Positions 21,276-29,955 of a DNA stretch of 64,000 bases are shown here, in pieces. The position numbers and the translations under genes are program-made. The notes beneath the pieces are model-generated. The model searched no databases. It was not told where the DNA came from and worked only from the letters and a program-made list of their open reading frames with translations. The stretch is taken from contig JAHDXR010000001.1 in the NCBI GenBank assembly GCA_023384105.1, positions 62,001 to 126,000 of the forward strand. Direction: 5' to 3'. This DNA is from Hyphomonadaceae bacterium. GTDB lineage: Bacteria; Pseudomonadota; Alphaproteobacteria; Caulobacterales; Aquidulcibacteraceae. Positions within the stretch are counted from its first letter, which is position 1. Each line of letters starts with the position of its first letter.

Positions 21276-21764
21276 CTATGCGGGGAATGAATCACCAGTG
21301 ATTGTCCATGCTCCGTCGGCGTCCCGCGCGAAGCTCTCACTTCCATCAAAACATCGCGAATTTGGGAAATTGACCCTGACGTCCCACCGGCTAATCAACC
21401 TAAGCTCTGCATGGTTTCGCATAATCAGCATAAAGCCAATCATTCCCTCTGGGATTCTTCTCACCTCTGACTCGTATTGCACGTCATCTATGCGTCCCTG
21501 AGTTCGCAGGTAGGTCAGATTGCTCTGCGGAGCAGTATACTCATCAAGGACGCAGACAAGTTCGATATGCTCCACGTCAAATGTCTCTTGAAACGAAACT
21601 ACTGGAGCATTGCCATGAGTGAGCTTGTGTGCCGCTCTGCTGTCCACTGCGATCTCAGAAGTGCCTGACCTGTTTATGCAACCGACAAGCACCAATGCCA
21701 CAACGATAAAAGCTGAAGCGATGAACAGCCAGAACCATGACGATCCAATCTGATCACTTCTCAT
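21276..21764 (-). CDS. Membrane-anchored or lipoprotein-like hypothetical protein
   Basis: A 162-residue protein with one N-terminal hydrophobic segment (WFWLFIASAFIVVALVLVGC, residues 10-29). The segment ends in a lipobox-like LVGC, so it is either a lipoprotein or a bitopic membrane protein with a periplasmic domain. The exported part (FQETFDVEHIELVCVLDEY ... MIGFMLIMRNHAELRLIS) matches no family I recognise. Its start overlaps the stop of the hlyD remnant (ATGA), so it belonged to the same operon as the type I secretion adaptor. Confidence 0.65.
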   Translation of the reverse strand: MRSDQIGSSWFWLFIASAFIVVALVLVGCINRSGTSEIAVDSRAAHKLTHGNAPVVSFQETFDVEHIELVCVLDEYTAPQSNLTYLRTQGRIDDVQYESEVRRIPEGMIGFMLIMRNHAELRLISRWDVRVNFPNSRCFDGSESFARDADGAWTITGDSFPA

Positions 21765-22140
21765 CGCTCCCGTCCCGCTTCCTCGACGCGCCGCTGCAGC
21801 GGCGAGAGCAGAAACTCTGTGATGCGTCGTCGGCCGGTTTTGATTTCCGCTGTCGCGGCAAGTCCCGCCGTTAAGGGCGTTGCGCGCCCATCGACGTTAA
21901 TCGCGAATTGCGGCAGCTCAACCCTCGCTGGAAACACCAGTCCGGGATTTTCGTCCTGCACGGCGTCGCGGCTCATGAACGTGAGCGTGCCGCCGACGAC
22001 GCCATAGCGTGTGAACGGAAACGCCTCCAACTTCACGCGCGCCTGCTGGTCTTCGCGGACGAACCCCGCGTCGCGATTGAGCACCATCGCGTCGATGACG
22101 AGCGTCGACCCGTCTGGCGCGACAATCAGGATTGGCCGCG
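21761..22140 (-). pseudogene. Truncated HlyD-family type I secretion membrane fusion protein (C-terminal remnant)
   Basis: The frame encodes PILIVAPDGSTLVIDAMVLN, then RDAGFVREDQQARVKLEAFP, FTRYGVVGGTLTFMSRDA and a C-terminal TEFLLSPLQRRVEEA. These are the conserved last 110-120 residues of HlyD-type adaptors (barrel-sandwich end, beta-barrel domain and tail). A full-length adaptor has more than 400 residues; everything upstream, including membrane anchor and coiled-coil, is missing. Homology ends exactly where the palindromic repeat begins (22141). No hlyB-type ABC gene or RTX substrate is present nearby. A first ATG at 22087 could still give a 108-residue fragment, but it could not function as an adaptor. 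Confidence 0.8.
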
Positions 22141-22169
22141 CAGGCCGGCGGGACGCCGGCGGTCCATGG
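22141..22169 (+). repeat. Dispersed palindromic repeat, copy B (at hlyD truncation)
   Basis: Twenty-nine bases identical to 206-234, with the palindromic core CCGGCGGGACGCCGG. It marks the exact 5' breakpoint of the hlyD remnant, so recombination at this repeat is a plausible cause of the deletion. Confidence 0.75.
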
Positions 22170-22178
22170 GGCGGCGAA

Positions 22179-22209
22179 GAAAAGGCGCGGACAGTGCTGT
22201 CCGCGCCTT
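22179..22209 (-). terminator. Terminator of the M3 peptidase gene
   Basis: A perfect 12-bp stem (AAGGCGCGGACA/TGTCCGCGCCTT) with a GTGC loop at 22182-22209; read on the minus strand it ends in TTTTCTT. It lies 45 bases beyond the stop codon of the M3 peptidase gene and insulates it from the hlyD relic. Confidence 0.82.
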
Positions 22210-22253
22210 CAGATGCTTCGACGCTCGGCGCGTCCGATACTTGGCGCGGCGCT

Positions 22254-24455
22254 TTAGTCTGCGGCGCCGGTCGGGAAGCCGCGCACGCGCAGGAGCGCGT
22301 TCACGTCCGGATCGCGGCCGCGGAACTGGCGGTACGCCTCGGCGCGGTCGGTGGTGTTGCCGGGCGCGAGGATGATGTTGCGCATGCCGGCGGCGGCGGT
22401 CGGATCGAACACGTTGCCGCTGGCCTCGAACATCTCCCAGGTGTCGGCGTCCATCACTTCGGACCAGAGGTAGGAGTAATAGCCGGCCGAGTAGGAGTCG
22501 CTGGAGAACAGGTGGCCGAACTGCGGCAGCCGGTGACGCATGGCGATCTCGCGCGGCATGCCGATCGACGCCAGCGTATCGCGTTCGAAGGCGTCGACGT
22601 CGGCGATCGCTTCGGCGCGGTTGTGCAGCGCCATGTCGACCAGCGCGGAGGAGAGATACTCCACCGTCGCGTAGCCCTGGTTGAAGGTCGAGGCGTTGTT
22701 GATGCGGTCGACCAAGGCCTGCGGCATCGGCTGGCCGGTGCGGTAGTGGCGCGCGAACTGATCGAGAATCGGGCGCGACAGCACCCAGTGCTCGTGCACC
22801 TGGCTCGGATACTCGACATAGTCGCGCGGCGTGCCGGCGAGGCCCGGATAGTTCACCTCCGAAAGCAGGCCGTGCAACGCGTGGCCGAATTCGTGGAACA
22901 GCGTTTCCGCGTCGTCGAGCGAGATGAGGATCGGCTGGCCTTCGGCGCCGCGGACGAAGTTGTTGTTGTTCGAGGTGATCGGGTGGACCGTCGTCCCGGT
23001 GAAGGTTTCGTGGCCCTGATAGCCGTACGCCCACGCGCCCGAGCGCTTGCCGGCGCGGGCGAAGGCGTCGAAGTAGAACAGGCCCTGGTACGAGCCGTCG
23101 CGGTCGGTCACCTCGAATACGCGCACGTCCGGATGGAACACCGGCACTGTGCCGGTGATTTCGCTGAACGACAGGCCGTAGAGCTGGTTGGCCATGTAGA
23201 AGGCCGCGTTGACCATGTTGTTCAGCTCGAAATACTCGCGCACTTCGTTCTGATCGAGGTTGTAGCGGTCGCGGCGCACCTGCTCGGCGTAGAAATTGTA
23301 GTCCCAGGGCTCGATGGTGATGTTGGCGCGCTGGCGGTCGGCGATCGCCTGCATGTCGGCGACTTCCTCGCGCACGCGCGCAACCGCCGCCGGCCACACC
23401 CGCATCATCAGCTCCTGCGCGCGGTCCGGGGTCTGCGCCATGGTGTCGGCCATGCGCAGGTGGGCGTGGGTGGGGAAGCCGAGGATCTGCGCCCGCTCGG
23501 CGCGCAGCCGCAGGATGTCGGCGATGATGGCGTTGGTGTCGTTCGTATCGCCATTGTCGCCGCGGTTCTTGAACGCGGTCCAGACCTGCTGACGCAGCGC
23601 CCGGTTCTGCGAGAAGGTCAGGAACGGATCGACGCTCGAGCGCGTGTTCACCACCGCCCACTGGCCCGGACGGCCGCGTTCGGCGGCGGCGCGGGCGAGC
23701 GAGTCGACGATGTTCTGCGGCAGGCCGGCGAGATCGCGGCGGTTGGTGATGAAGATCGCGGTGTTCTCATCCGCGAGCAGGCGGCGGCCGAACTCGGCGA
23801 ACTTGGCCGACAGCTCCTCGTTGATGGCGCCGAGACGGGCCTGCTGCTCGGGCGTCGCCGCGGCGCCGGCGCGCACGAATTGATTGTGCGTGCGCTCGAG
23901 CAGGCGCAGCTGCTCGGCGCTGAGGCCGAGAGTGGCGCGGTTCTGGAACAGGCGGTCGATGCGCTGGAACAGGGCGCGGTTGAAGGTGATGCGGTTGTAC
24001 GCGGCGGTCAGGCGCGGCGACCATTCGGCTTCGACATTCTGGATCGCCTCGGTGCTGACGTTGTCGGTCATCACGTTGAAGACCGTGGTGGCGCGATCGA
24101 GGTGGCGGCCGGCGTCCTGCAGCGCGCCCAGCGTGTTGTCGAAAGTCGGCGCGGCGGGGTTGTTGGCGATCGCCTGCACTTCCGCCTCCTGCAGCGCAAT
24201 GCCGAGTTCGAGCGCCGGCGGCACGAGTTCCACGCGCGCCTGGTCCCATGGCGGCACGCCGCCATGGGGGCCGGTCCACGGCTTCAGCAGCGGGTCCTGG
24301 TTGGCTTGCTCGGCGAGGCGGGCGATGTCCGTTTGCGCGGCCCGGAAGGCGGCGGCGTCGCCGAAATGGGCGGCGGTCTGGGCGCCAGTGGTGGCGCAGG
24401 CGGCGAGCATGGGCGCGCTGGCGGCAAGGCACACAGCTAGAATCTGCTTTCTCAT
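22254..24455 (-). CDS. M3 family metallopeptidase, lipoprotein (Dcp/oligopeptidase-like)
   Basis: A 733-residue zinc peptidase of the thimet/oligopeptidase family (peptidyl-dipeptidase Dcp type). The zinc motif ETLFHEFGHALHGL is present (HEFGH, His-Glu-x-x-His), and the third ligand Glu lies in the downstream EYPSQVHEHW segment. The C-terminal YSAGYYSYLWSEV substrate-binding motif is also conserved. The N-terminus MRKQILAVCLAASAPMLAAC has a lipobox, so this version is predicted to be exported and membrane-tethered in the periplasm, where it would trim peptides. It has its own terminator downstream and is divergent from another lipoprotein gene across 199 bases. Confidence 0.94.
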   Translation of the reverse strand: MRKQILAVCLAASAPMLAACATTGAQTAAHFGDAAAFRAAQTDIARLAEQANQDPLLKPWTGPHGGVPPWDQARVELVPPALELGIALQEAEVQAIANNPAAPTFDNTLGALQDAGRHLDRATTVFNVMTDNVSTEAIQNVEAEWSPRLTAAYNRITFNRALFQRIDRLFQNRATLGLSAEQLRLLERTHNQFVRAGAAATPEQQARLGAINEELSAKFAEFGRRLLADENTAIFITNRRDLAGLPQNIVDSLARAAAERGRPGQWAVVNTRSSVDPFLTFSQNRALRQQVWTAFKNRGDNGDTNDTNAIIADILRLRAERAQILGFPTHAHLRMADTMAQTPDRAQELMMRVWPAAVARVREEVADMQAIADRQRANITIEPWDYNFYAEQVRRDRYNLDQNEVREYFELNNMVNAAFYMANQLYGLSFSEITGTVPVFHPDVRVFEVTDRDGSYQGLFYFDAFARAGKRSGAWAYGYQGHETFTGTTVHPITSNNNNFVRGAEGQPILISLDDAETLFHEFGHALHGLLSEVNYPGLAGTPRDYVEYPSQVHEHWVLSRPILDQFARHYRTGQPMPQALVDRINNASTFNQGYATVEYLSSALVDMALHNRAEAIADVDAFERDTLASIGMPREIAMRHRLPQFGHLFSSDSYSAGYYSYLWSEVMDADTWEMFEASGNVFDPTAAAGMRNIILAPGNTTDRAEAYRQFRGRDPDVNALLRVRGFPTGAAD

Positions 24456-24654
24456 GATACCCCCAAAATCAAGACGCGGGCCGGGCGAAAGCCCGTCCGG
24501 GTGGTCGGTTGCGGCCGTTTTGGCCGGTCTCCGCCGGCCGGGGCAAGGGCGAGGGGCGTCTCGGCGCGCTCACGGTCGCGTGTTTGCGACGAGGGCTTGG
24601 GTTTCGGCGACCGTGGCGGCTGCTAGAGAAGGCGCAGTTTTCGGGGAGGACGCG

Positions 24655-25302
24655 ATGCGCAAAACGGGTTTGGCGATTGTGGCGGCGGCGGCGCTCGCGG
24701 CGTGTGGCCAGGGCGGGCCGGGCCAGTCCGCCGACACCGGCGGCGCGGCGGTTTTTCCCAATCTGGCCGGCGCCTCCTACCGCGCCGAAGTCACCGTGAC
24801 CCACGACGCCGGCGTGCTGCCGCTGGTGCTGATGCGCGACGGCCAGCGCCAGCGCATGGAAATGCAAACCCCGGAAGGCGCCACCACGGTGATCGCCAAC
24901 GCCGAGACCGGCGAAAGCTTCGTCATCACCACGGCCGGCGGCCAGACCATGACGATGCGCATGGAAGCGCCCGATTTCGAGGACCCGGCGAAGGAATGGT
25001 CGGGCGAGTGGTCGGCGACGGCCCGGCGCACCGGCGCGTGCTCGGCCGCCGGCGAGCAGGGCTCGGAATGGACCCACGACGCCGACGGCGCCGCAAATAC
25101 CGTATGCGTCACCAATGACGGAATCATCCTGCGCGCGGCGGAGGACGGCCGGACGGTCTGGGAGACGACCAGCGTCCAGCGCGGCCCGCAGAGCGCCGAA
25201 CTCTTCACCGTGCCGGCCGGCGTCCAGGTCATGGACCTGGGCGACGTGGGCCGGGCGATGGAGCGGGCGCTGGACGAGGCCCGCCGCCAAGCCGGGCAAT
25301 AA
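24655..25302 (+). CDS. Putative lipoprotein, unknown function
   Basis: A 215-residue protein; MRKTGLAIVAAAALAACGQGG carries a lipobox (LAAC). The mature part looks like an all-beta carrier domain: YRAEVTVTHDAG, RQRMEMQTPEGATTVI, TGESFVITTAGGQTMTMRM. It shows the pattern of DUF4412-like periplasmic proteins, but I cannot assign it firmly. Two cysteines (GACSAAGEQ, NTVCVTND) could form a disulfide. GGGAGG lies six bases before the ATG. The 199-base divergent upstream region includes a small perfect hairpin, CGGGCGAAAGCCCG, at 24482-24495. Confidence 0.78.
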   Translation: MRKTGLAIVAAAALAACGQGGPGQSADTGGAAVFPNLAGASYRAEVTVTHDAGVLPLVLMRDGQRQRMEMQTPEGATTVIANAETGESFVITTAGGQTMTMRMEAPDFEDPAKEWSGEWSATARRTGACSAAGEQGSEWTHDADGAANTVCVTNDGIILRAAEDGRTVWETTSVQRGPQSAELFTVPAGVQVMDLGDVGRAMERALDEARRQAGQ

Positions 25303-25439
25303 TTCCGCCCAGATTTCGGGACGGCGTTCGCTTATCTAGGGCGCCGGCGGCGCTGGGCGTCGCGCGGCGCCGCAGGCCGTTGTGCGCCGCCCGGCGCCAC
25401 GCTACAGGACATGGGCACGGCAGGAATTTCGGACGCTAA

Positions 25440-26555
25440 ATGGTTAATATTACAGGAGCTGCGGCGTCTGTGCCTGAGCTGGCGTCCAACGTGATGCGGC
25501 TGCTTCCGCGCGACTTCCAGGAAGCGTTCGTCCAGTCGCCGAACGTTTTCATGCTGTTCATGTCGATGGGGCTCGCCGCGGTGCTGATCGCGGCCTTCTG
25601 GATGCTGACCGGCATGGGCAAGGCCTCGCGCGCCGCCCGCATCGCGCTGCGCGCCCAGGCGCTGAAGCGCAACAAGGATCACCGCGCGCTGGTGCTGATC
25701 GCCGAGATCGAAGGCGGCGGCGCGCTGCTGCGCCAGGAGATGAAGGAAGCGGTCGAAGACAATTTCGGCATGTTCTCGTTCGAGCACGACGTGCAGGTCG
25801 ATCTCTTCCCGGTGCGGCTCAAGACGGTGTCGCCGCGCGCGCATCCGGAATTGCGCCGCCGCGTCGCCGTGGAGGCCGCGGAAGCGCTGGAGCGCTCGGC
25901 CGCCGACGTGATCGTGTGGGGCAAGCGCACCATGACCGGCAAGCTCGACCTGCGCGTGATGACGCTGCCGGGCTACGGCCGCACCCACGACGTGCAGGAC
26001 TTCCAGCTCGGCTGGCGCACCGGCCGTCCGGACGAAGCGGTGCAGCGCGCGCTCGCGTTCGCGCTGGCGCGCAAGGCGCGCCCGGTGCTGCACCGTCCGC
26101 AGGATTATAAGCCCGATCGCCTGCAGCCGATCGTGGAAGCGCTCGACAAGATGGTCGAAGCGCGCCCCGCCGAGATCAGCGACAACCTGCATCTCGACAT
26201 TCTGTCGGACTTCGCCTCCGGCGCGCTCAGCCTCGGCGAGCGCGGCGGCCACATCAAATGGCTGCGCAAGGCGCTCGATGCGCGCCAGCAGTATCTCGAC
26301 AAGGTCGACCGCACCACCGATCCGGGCGCGTGGGGCGCGGCGCAGCAGGAGATCGGCCGCGCGCTGACGGCGCTGGGCGAACGCGAGGGCGCGCGCGACA
26401 AGCTGGAGGAGGGCGCTGCGCGCCTCAGGCTGGCGATGGATGCGCTGCGGTCGACGGATTCGCTGCAACAGGCCGAAGTGGCGCTGCGCGCGCTGCAGCG
26501 CGCCGAGCAGACGCTGCAGCAGCGCCGCCGCGTCGGCTTGCGCTGGCCGGGCTAA
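25440..26555 (+). CDS. Membrane-anchored hypothetical protein with helical-repeat C-terminus
   Basis: A 371-residue protein with one membrane segment near residues 36-57 (NVFMLFMSMGLAAVLIAAFW). A soluble domain follows (ALVLIAEIEGGGALLRQEMK) that resembles a nucleotide- or ligand-binding alpha/beta core, and the alpha-helical C-terminal half (LGERGGHIKWLRKALDARQQYL ...) looks like degenerate tetratricopeptide repeats. I do not recognise a named family. The ATG at 25440 lacks a good ribosome site; GTG at 25470, preceded by AGGAG (25454-25458), is a realistic alternative start that removes ten residues. It is convergent with the kinase operon across a repeat element. Confidence 0.75.
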   Translation: MVNITGAAASVPELASNVMRLLPRDFQEAFVQSPNVFMLFMSMGLAAVLIAAFWMLTGMGKASRAARIALRAQALKRNKDHRALVLIAEIEGGGALLRQEMKEAVEDNFGMFSFEHDVQVDLFPVRLKTVSPRAHPELRRRVAVEAAEALERSAADVIVWGKRTMTGKLDLRVMTLPGYGRTHDVQDFQLGWRTGRPDEAVQRALAFALARKARPVLHRPQDYKPDRLQPIVEALDKMVEARPAEISDNLHLDILSDFASGALSLGERGGHIKWLRKALDARQQYLDKVDRTTDPGAWGAAQQEIGRALTALGEREGARDKLEEGAARLRLAMDALRSTDSLQQAEVALRALQRAEQTLQQRRRVGLRWPG

Positions 26556-26584
26556 AGCGCCCCGCGTTCATCCAGCGCCATCGT

Positions 26585-26702
26585 TATGGACCGCCGGCGT
26601 CCCGCCGGCATGCGCGCTCGTAACAGGTGGGAGCGCGGCGCGTTCTACGCGCTTCAATTTTTCAAAGGTCAGTCCGTGTTGGCGGGACGCCGGCGGTCCA
26701 TA
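26585..26702. repeat. Inverted pair of the dispersed palindromic repeat (BIME-like)
   Basis: Two perfect 22-base copies in opposite orientation (26585-26606 and 26681-26702) flank 74 bases that include CGCGCTTCAAT, a sequence also found next to copy A. The whole can fold into a long hairpin with palindromic arms. It occupies the gap between the convergent genes ending at 26555 and 26715 and may also act as a bidirectional terminator. Confidence 0.75.
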
Positions 26703-26714
26703 AGCGGCGGCGCC

Positions 26715-28241
26715 TTAAGCCGGCGCGTTGAGCGTTTCGCGCACGCGCCGCGCAAGCTCGGCCACGCGATAGGGTTTCGCCAGCAGCTTAGCCTGCCTGT
26801 CGACATGGCCGCGGCTGGCGAGCGATTCGAGCGGATAGCCCGAGGTGAACAGCACTTTGAGGCCGGGGAGCAATTCGCGCGCGCGCGCCGCAAGCTCCCA
26901 GCCGCTGACGCCGCCCGGCATGACGATGTCCGTGAACAGGAGATCCGGACGCGCGCCGCCCGCGATCAGCCGCAGCGCTTCGCGGCCGTTGGGCGCGACG
27001 AGCACGCGATAGCCGAAATCCTGCAGCGAGGCGATGGCATGGCCGCGCACGAACGGATCGTCCTCCGCCACCAGCACGATCTCGTGGCCGCCCGCGCTCG
27101 GCGTTTCGGGCGCGCTCTTGCTGGGCGGCTTCGCCGCTTCGGTCGCCACCGGCAGAAACAGGCGCACGCTGGCGCCGAGGCCAGGCTCGCTGTGGATCGT
27201 GACGTGTCCGCCCGATTGCCGCACGAAGCCGTACACCATCGACAGCCCGAGGCCCGAGCCCTTGCCGACCTCCTTGGTGGTGAAGAACGGTTCGAATGCG
27301 CGCTCGCGCACGTGCGGCGGCATGCCGGAGCCTTCGTCGACGACCGAGATCATCGCATAGCGGCCCGGCTTCACGTCGATATTGGAGCCAAGCGAGCCGC
27401 GGTGGAGTTCGACCTCGCTGCTGGCGAGCGTGAGCGCGCCGCCGTCCGGCATCGCATCCTGCGCGTTGAGCGCGAGATTGAGCACGGCGGATTCGAGCTG
27501 CGTCGCGTCGGCGAGGGCGAGCACCGGATCGGGCTCCGTGCTGACGCGCAGCTCGACGTCCTCGCGCAGCGTGCCGCGCAGCAGCAGCACCATGCTGCGC
27601 AGCAGGTCGTTGCAGTCGATCACGTCGGGCTGCAGCCGCTGGCGGCGGCTGAAGGCCAGCAAACGCCGGGTGAGCTCGGCGCCGTGCTCGGCCGCGCCGA
27701 TGATCGTGTCCGACATGCGCAGCAGATCGGGCTGGTCTTTCAGGCGCATGCTGAGCGCTTCGGCGTGGCCGAGAATGACGGTGAGGAGATTGTTGAAGTC
27801 GTGGGCGATGCCGCCGGAGAGCTGGCCAACCGTCTCCATCTTCTGCGCCTGGGCCATCTCGGCGGCCTTGCGTTCGGTGAGGTCGCGGATGATGCCGACG
27901 AAGATCGGCCGGCCGTCCTCCTCGGCCTCGCCGACGGAGAGATCCAGGGGAAAGGTCGCGCCGCTGCGTTTGCGCCCGAGCACTTCGCGGCCGATGCCGA
28001 TGATCTTGCGTTCGCCGGTGCGCAGATAGTTGGCGATGTAGCCGTCATGCCCAGAGCAATAGGGCTCCGGCATCAGCATTTTCACGTTGCGGCCGATGAC
28101 TTCGTGCGCGGCGTATTCGAACAGCCGTTCGCACGCCGGGTTGAACATCAGGATGACGCCCTCGGCGTTGATGAGGATCACGCCGTCGACGGCTGTGTCG
28201 ACTACGGCTCTAAAACGGGAATGATCTTCGAGTGCGTGCAC
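26715..28241 (-). CDS. PAS hybrid histidine kinase, FixL-like
   Basis: A 508-residue soluble kinase. The N-terminal PAS domain (about 8-120) has a strongly FixL-like segment ([20 protein letters not shown], then [13 protein letters not shown]). HisKA has phospho-acceptor His147 in [12 protein letters not shown]; HATPase_c shows [14 protein letters not shown] and [15 protein letters not shown]-terminal receiver has the acceptor Asp in [14 protein letters not shown]. The position that I recall as the haem-ligating His in FixL (before IIGIGR) is Lys79 here, so oxygen binding is unlikely. It lies four bases downstream of a receiver protein gene and is presumably co-transcribed with it. Confidence 0.9.
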   Translation of the reverse strand: MHALEDHSRFRAVVDTAVDGVILINAEGVILMFNPACERLFEYAAHEVIGRNVKMLMPEPYCSGHDGYIANYLRTGERKIIGIGREVLGRKRSGATFPLDLSVGEAEEDGRPIFVGIIRDLTERKAAEMAQAQKMETVGQLSGGIAHDFNNLLTVILGHAEALSMRLKDQPDLLRMSDTIIGAAEHGAELTRRLLAFSRRQRLQPDVIDCNDLLRSMVLLLRGTLREDVELRVSTEPDPVLALADATQLESAVLNLALNAQDAMPDGGALTLASSEVELHRGSLGSNIDVKPGRYAMISVVDEGSGMPPHVRERAFEPFFTTKEVGKGSGLGLSMVYGFVRQSGGHVTIHSEPGLGASVRLFLPVATEAAKPPSKSAPETPSAGGHEIVLVAEDDPFVRGHAIASLQDFGYRVLVAPNGREALRLIAGGARPDLLFTDIVMPGGVSGWELAARARELLPGLKVLFTSGYPLESLASRGHVDRQAKLLAKPYRVAELARRVRETLNAPA

Positions 28242-28245
28242 GGCG

Positions 28246-28638
28246 TTAGCTTCGCGCCGCTCCGCCGCCGTTGAGGACGCTGTCGATGACGGCGGCGAGC
28301 TGCCGCGCGCGGAAGGGCTTGATCAGCGTTTCGTTGGCGCCGAGCTCGGCGGCGATCGCGCCGGTGTCGCGCCCGTCGATCGTCGCCGCGCCGGAAATGG
28401 CGATGATCGGCAAGGCCGGCCATTGCGCGCGCAGTTCGACGATGAACTGGGCGCCGCCTGTGCCGGGCATGTTCATGTCGGTGACGACGACATCGACCTC
28501 CTTGCGCTGGGCGATGTCGAAGCCCGCGGCCGCGCCGGGCGCGGTCACCACTTCGTAGCCGGCGTCGCCGAGGCCGAGCGCGAGCGCATCGCGCACGAAG
28601 ATGTCGTCATCAACCAGGCACACACGGACGCGCGCCAT
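28246..28638 (-). CDS. Single-domain response regulator (CheY-like)
   Basis: A 130-residue receiver domain with no output domain. Visible are the acidic pocket (CLVDDDIF), the acceptor Asp in VVVTDMNMPGTGG, the Ser/Thr in IIAISGAA and the Lys in TLIKPF. The start at 28638 (MARVRVCLVDDD) has GAGGGATGGG just upstream; an in-frame ATG at 28656 would add six residues. It is the likely phospho-partner of the adjacent PAS hybrid kinase, whose own receiver would make this a phosphorelay. The 299 bases upstream to msrA contain an AT-rich stretch near 28660-28675 and a CCGCAT/ATGCGG hairpin (28693-28710), but no gene. Confidence 0.88.
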   Translation of the reverse strand: MARVRVCLVDDDIFVRDALALGLGDAGYEVVTAPGAAAGFDIAQRKEVDVVVTDMNMPGTGGAQFIVELRAQWPALPIIAISGAATIDGRDTGAIAAELGANETLIKPFRARQLAAVIDSVLNGGGAARS

Positions 28639-28937
28639 CCCATCCCTCGTCTGCATTACTAAAAAATCTTAACACGCAAGTTTGACTGCGTCCCGCATAT
28701 TGAGATGCGGCAGTGTTGCATTCGCATTCGCGCGGCGACGCAAGGACAAGCGGCGCCGTATCCCTGGTTTTTTGCAGTAACGGCTGCGCCGACGCAGATT
28801 CGTATGCCTCGCTCTACAACGGCTTGGCTAGGCTGCTCCTCGTTTTGCGCTGCTGTGGCGAGGAAAAACTTCCCAATCGCCTGGCCGGCGTCTTACCGTC
28901 CGACAACAAAATCAGAATGACGGTAATCGCCTGCAGA

Positions 28938-29579
28938 TCAACTCACGCCCAGCCCGATCGGGCAGCTGACGCCGGTGCCGCCGAGGCCGCAATAGCCGCT
29001 CGGGTTCTTCGCCAGGTACTGCTGGTGATAGTCTTCGGCGTAGAAAAACGCGGGGGCGTCGCGCACTTCGGTGGTGACCGCGCCGTATCCCGCCGCGCGC
29101 AGTTTCTCGCCATAGGCTCCGACCGCTGCCTCGGCCGCCGCTCTTTGCGCCGGCGAGGTGACATAGATCGCCGAGCGGTATTGCGTGCCGATGTCATTGC
29201 CCTGGCGCATGCCCTGGGTGGGGTCGTGGTTCTCGAAGAAGATCTTCAACAGCTGCTCGTAGCTGATCAGCTTGGGATCGAAGATCACGCGCACGACTTC
29301 GGCATGGCCGGTGCGGCCGGTGCAGACTTCTTCGTAAGTCGGGTTCGGCGTGGCGCCGCCGGCATAGCCGGCCGCGGTCGTCCAGACGCCCTCGGTCTGC
29401 CAGAATTTGCGCTCGGCGCCCCAGAAGCAGCCGAGCCCGAACACCGCCTCTTCCAGTCCGGCCGGGAAAGGCGGCTTCAGCGGATGGCCGTTGACGAAAT
29501 GACTGGCGGCGGTCGGGATCGGCGCGGCGCGGCCGGGGAGCGTCTGATCGGGGGTCGGCAGGGTCGCGAGCTTGGCCAT
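28938..29579 (-). CDS. msrA: Peptide-methionine (S)-S-oxide reductase
   Basis: A 213-residue MsrA repairing methionine-S-sulfoxide in proteins. The active-site motif [13 protein letters not shown], with catalytic Cys in GCFWG, is at about residues 47-59. [21 protein letters not shown] and [13 protein letters not shown] are conserved, and the C-terminal [15 protein letters not shown] supplies resolving cysteines. The ATG at 29579 has GAGGCGATCC upstream; the open frame continues further upstream in non-coding DNA. It is the last chromosomal protein gene before the tRNA-Ser integration site. Confidence 0.95.
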   Translation of the reverse strand: MAKLATLPTPDQTLPGRAAPIPTAASHFVNGHPLKPPFPAGLEEAVFGLGCFWGAERKFWQTEGVWTTAAGYAGGATPNPTYEEVCTGRTGHAEVVRVIFDPKLISYEQLLKIFFENHDPTQGMRQGNDIGTQYRSAIYVTSPAQRAAAEAAVGAYGEKLRAAGYGAVTTEVRDAPAFFYAEDYHQQYLAKNPSGYCGLGGTGVSCPIGLGVS

Positions 29580-29789
29580 CGGATCGCCTCGTTGGTGATG
29601 TGCGGGGGCAGGACGCAAATATAGGGCGGCGGCTCGCGCGGCGCATGGGCCGCGGCGGCGGCTCGGCGGACGGGTGCGGCAACGGAACCGTCCGCCAGAT
29701 CGAGCACCCCGCCTAAGCATAAGGCAGCGACCCCGGCGGACGGGAGGGCCTTTACCCGCCGGGCGGGCGCCGCCATAACCCGCCTTCCC

Positions 29790-29879
29790 GGAGAGGTGGC
29801 CGAGTGGTTGAAGGCGCACGCCTGGAACGCGTGTATGGGTGCAAGCCCATCGAGGGTTCGAATCCCTCCCTCTCCGCCA
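29790..29879 (+). tRNA. tRNA-Ser (anticodon GGA)
   Basis: A 90-base tRNA with a long variable arm. The acceptor stem GGAGAGG pairs with CCTCTCC, the D-arm contains GGCCGAGTGGTTGAAGG, and the anticodon loop CTGGAAC gives GGA. A variable arm (TATGGGTGCAAGCCCAT) and T-arm GGGTTCGAATCCC follow, then discriminator G and encoded CCA. It is the attachment site of both islands: its last 14 bases plus one are repeated at 43453-43467 and, shorter, at 61983-61992. Integration has replaced its natural 3' flank. Confidence 0.97.
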
Positions 29880-29880
29880 G
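29866..29880 (+). repeat. Attachment site attL (tRNA-Ser 3' end)
   Basis: The 15-mer CTCCCTCTCCGCCAG ends one base past the tRNA CCA. An identical copy is at 43453-43467 and a 10-base match (TCTCCGCCAG) at 61983-61992. This is the usual crossover region for tyrosine integrases that use tRNA 3' ends. Confidence 0.88.
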
Positions 29881-29932
29881 ATTACTCTACTAATGAATTG
29901 ATTTCATTTGATTTTTCGAGTTGCCGCGACGG

Positions 29933-29955
29933 CCGGCCCTAACACCGGCCCTAAC
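29933..29955 (+). repeat. Putative integrase arm-site repeat, left end
   Basis: Two tandem copies of CCGGCCCTAAC separated by one A; the 23-base unit is repeated exactly, in the same orientation, at 43299-43321 near the other end of island 1. It lies 53 bases inside attL and overlaps the stop codon of the helicase gene. Position and duplication at both ends suggest arm-type integrase binding sites. Confidence 0.65.

Noticed and set aside
22011-24440. An 809-codon plus-strand frame across the M3 peptidase
   Set aside because: Composition of an antisense shadow; the minus strand encodes an intact zinc peptidase with lipobox.
28657-28937. Small plus-strand frames between the receiver gene and msrA
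   Set aside because: No ribosome site, no codon bias and no recognisable protein sequence.
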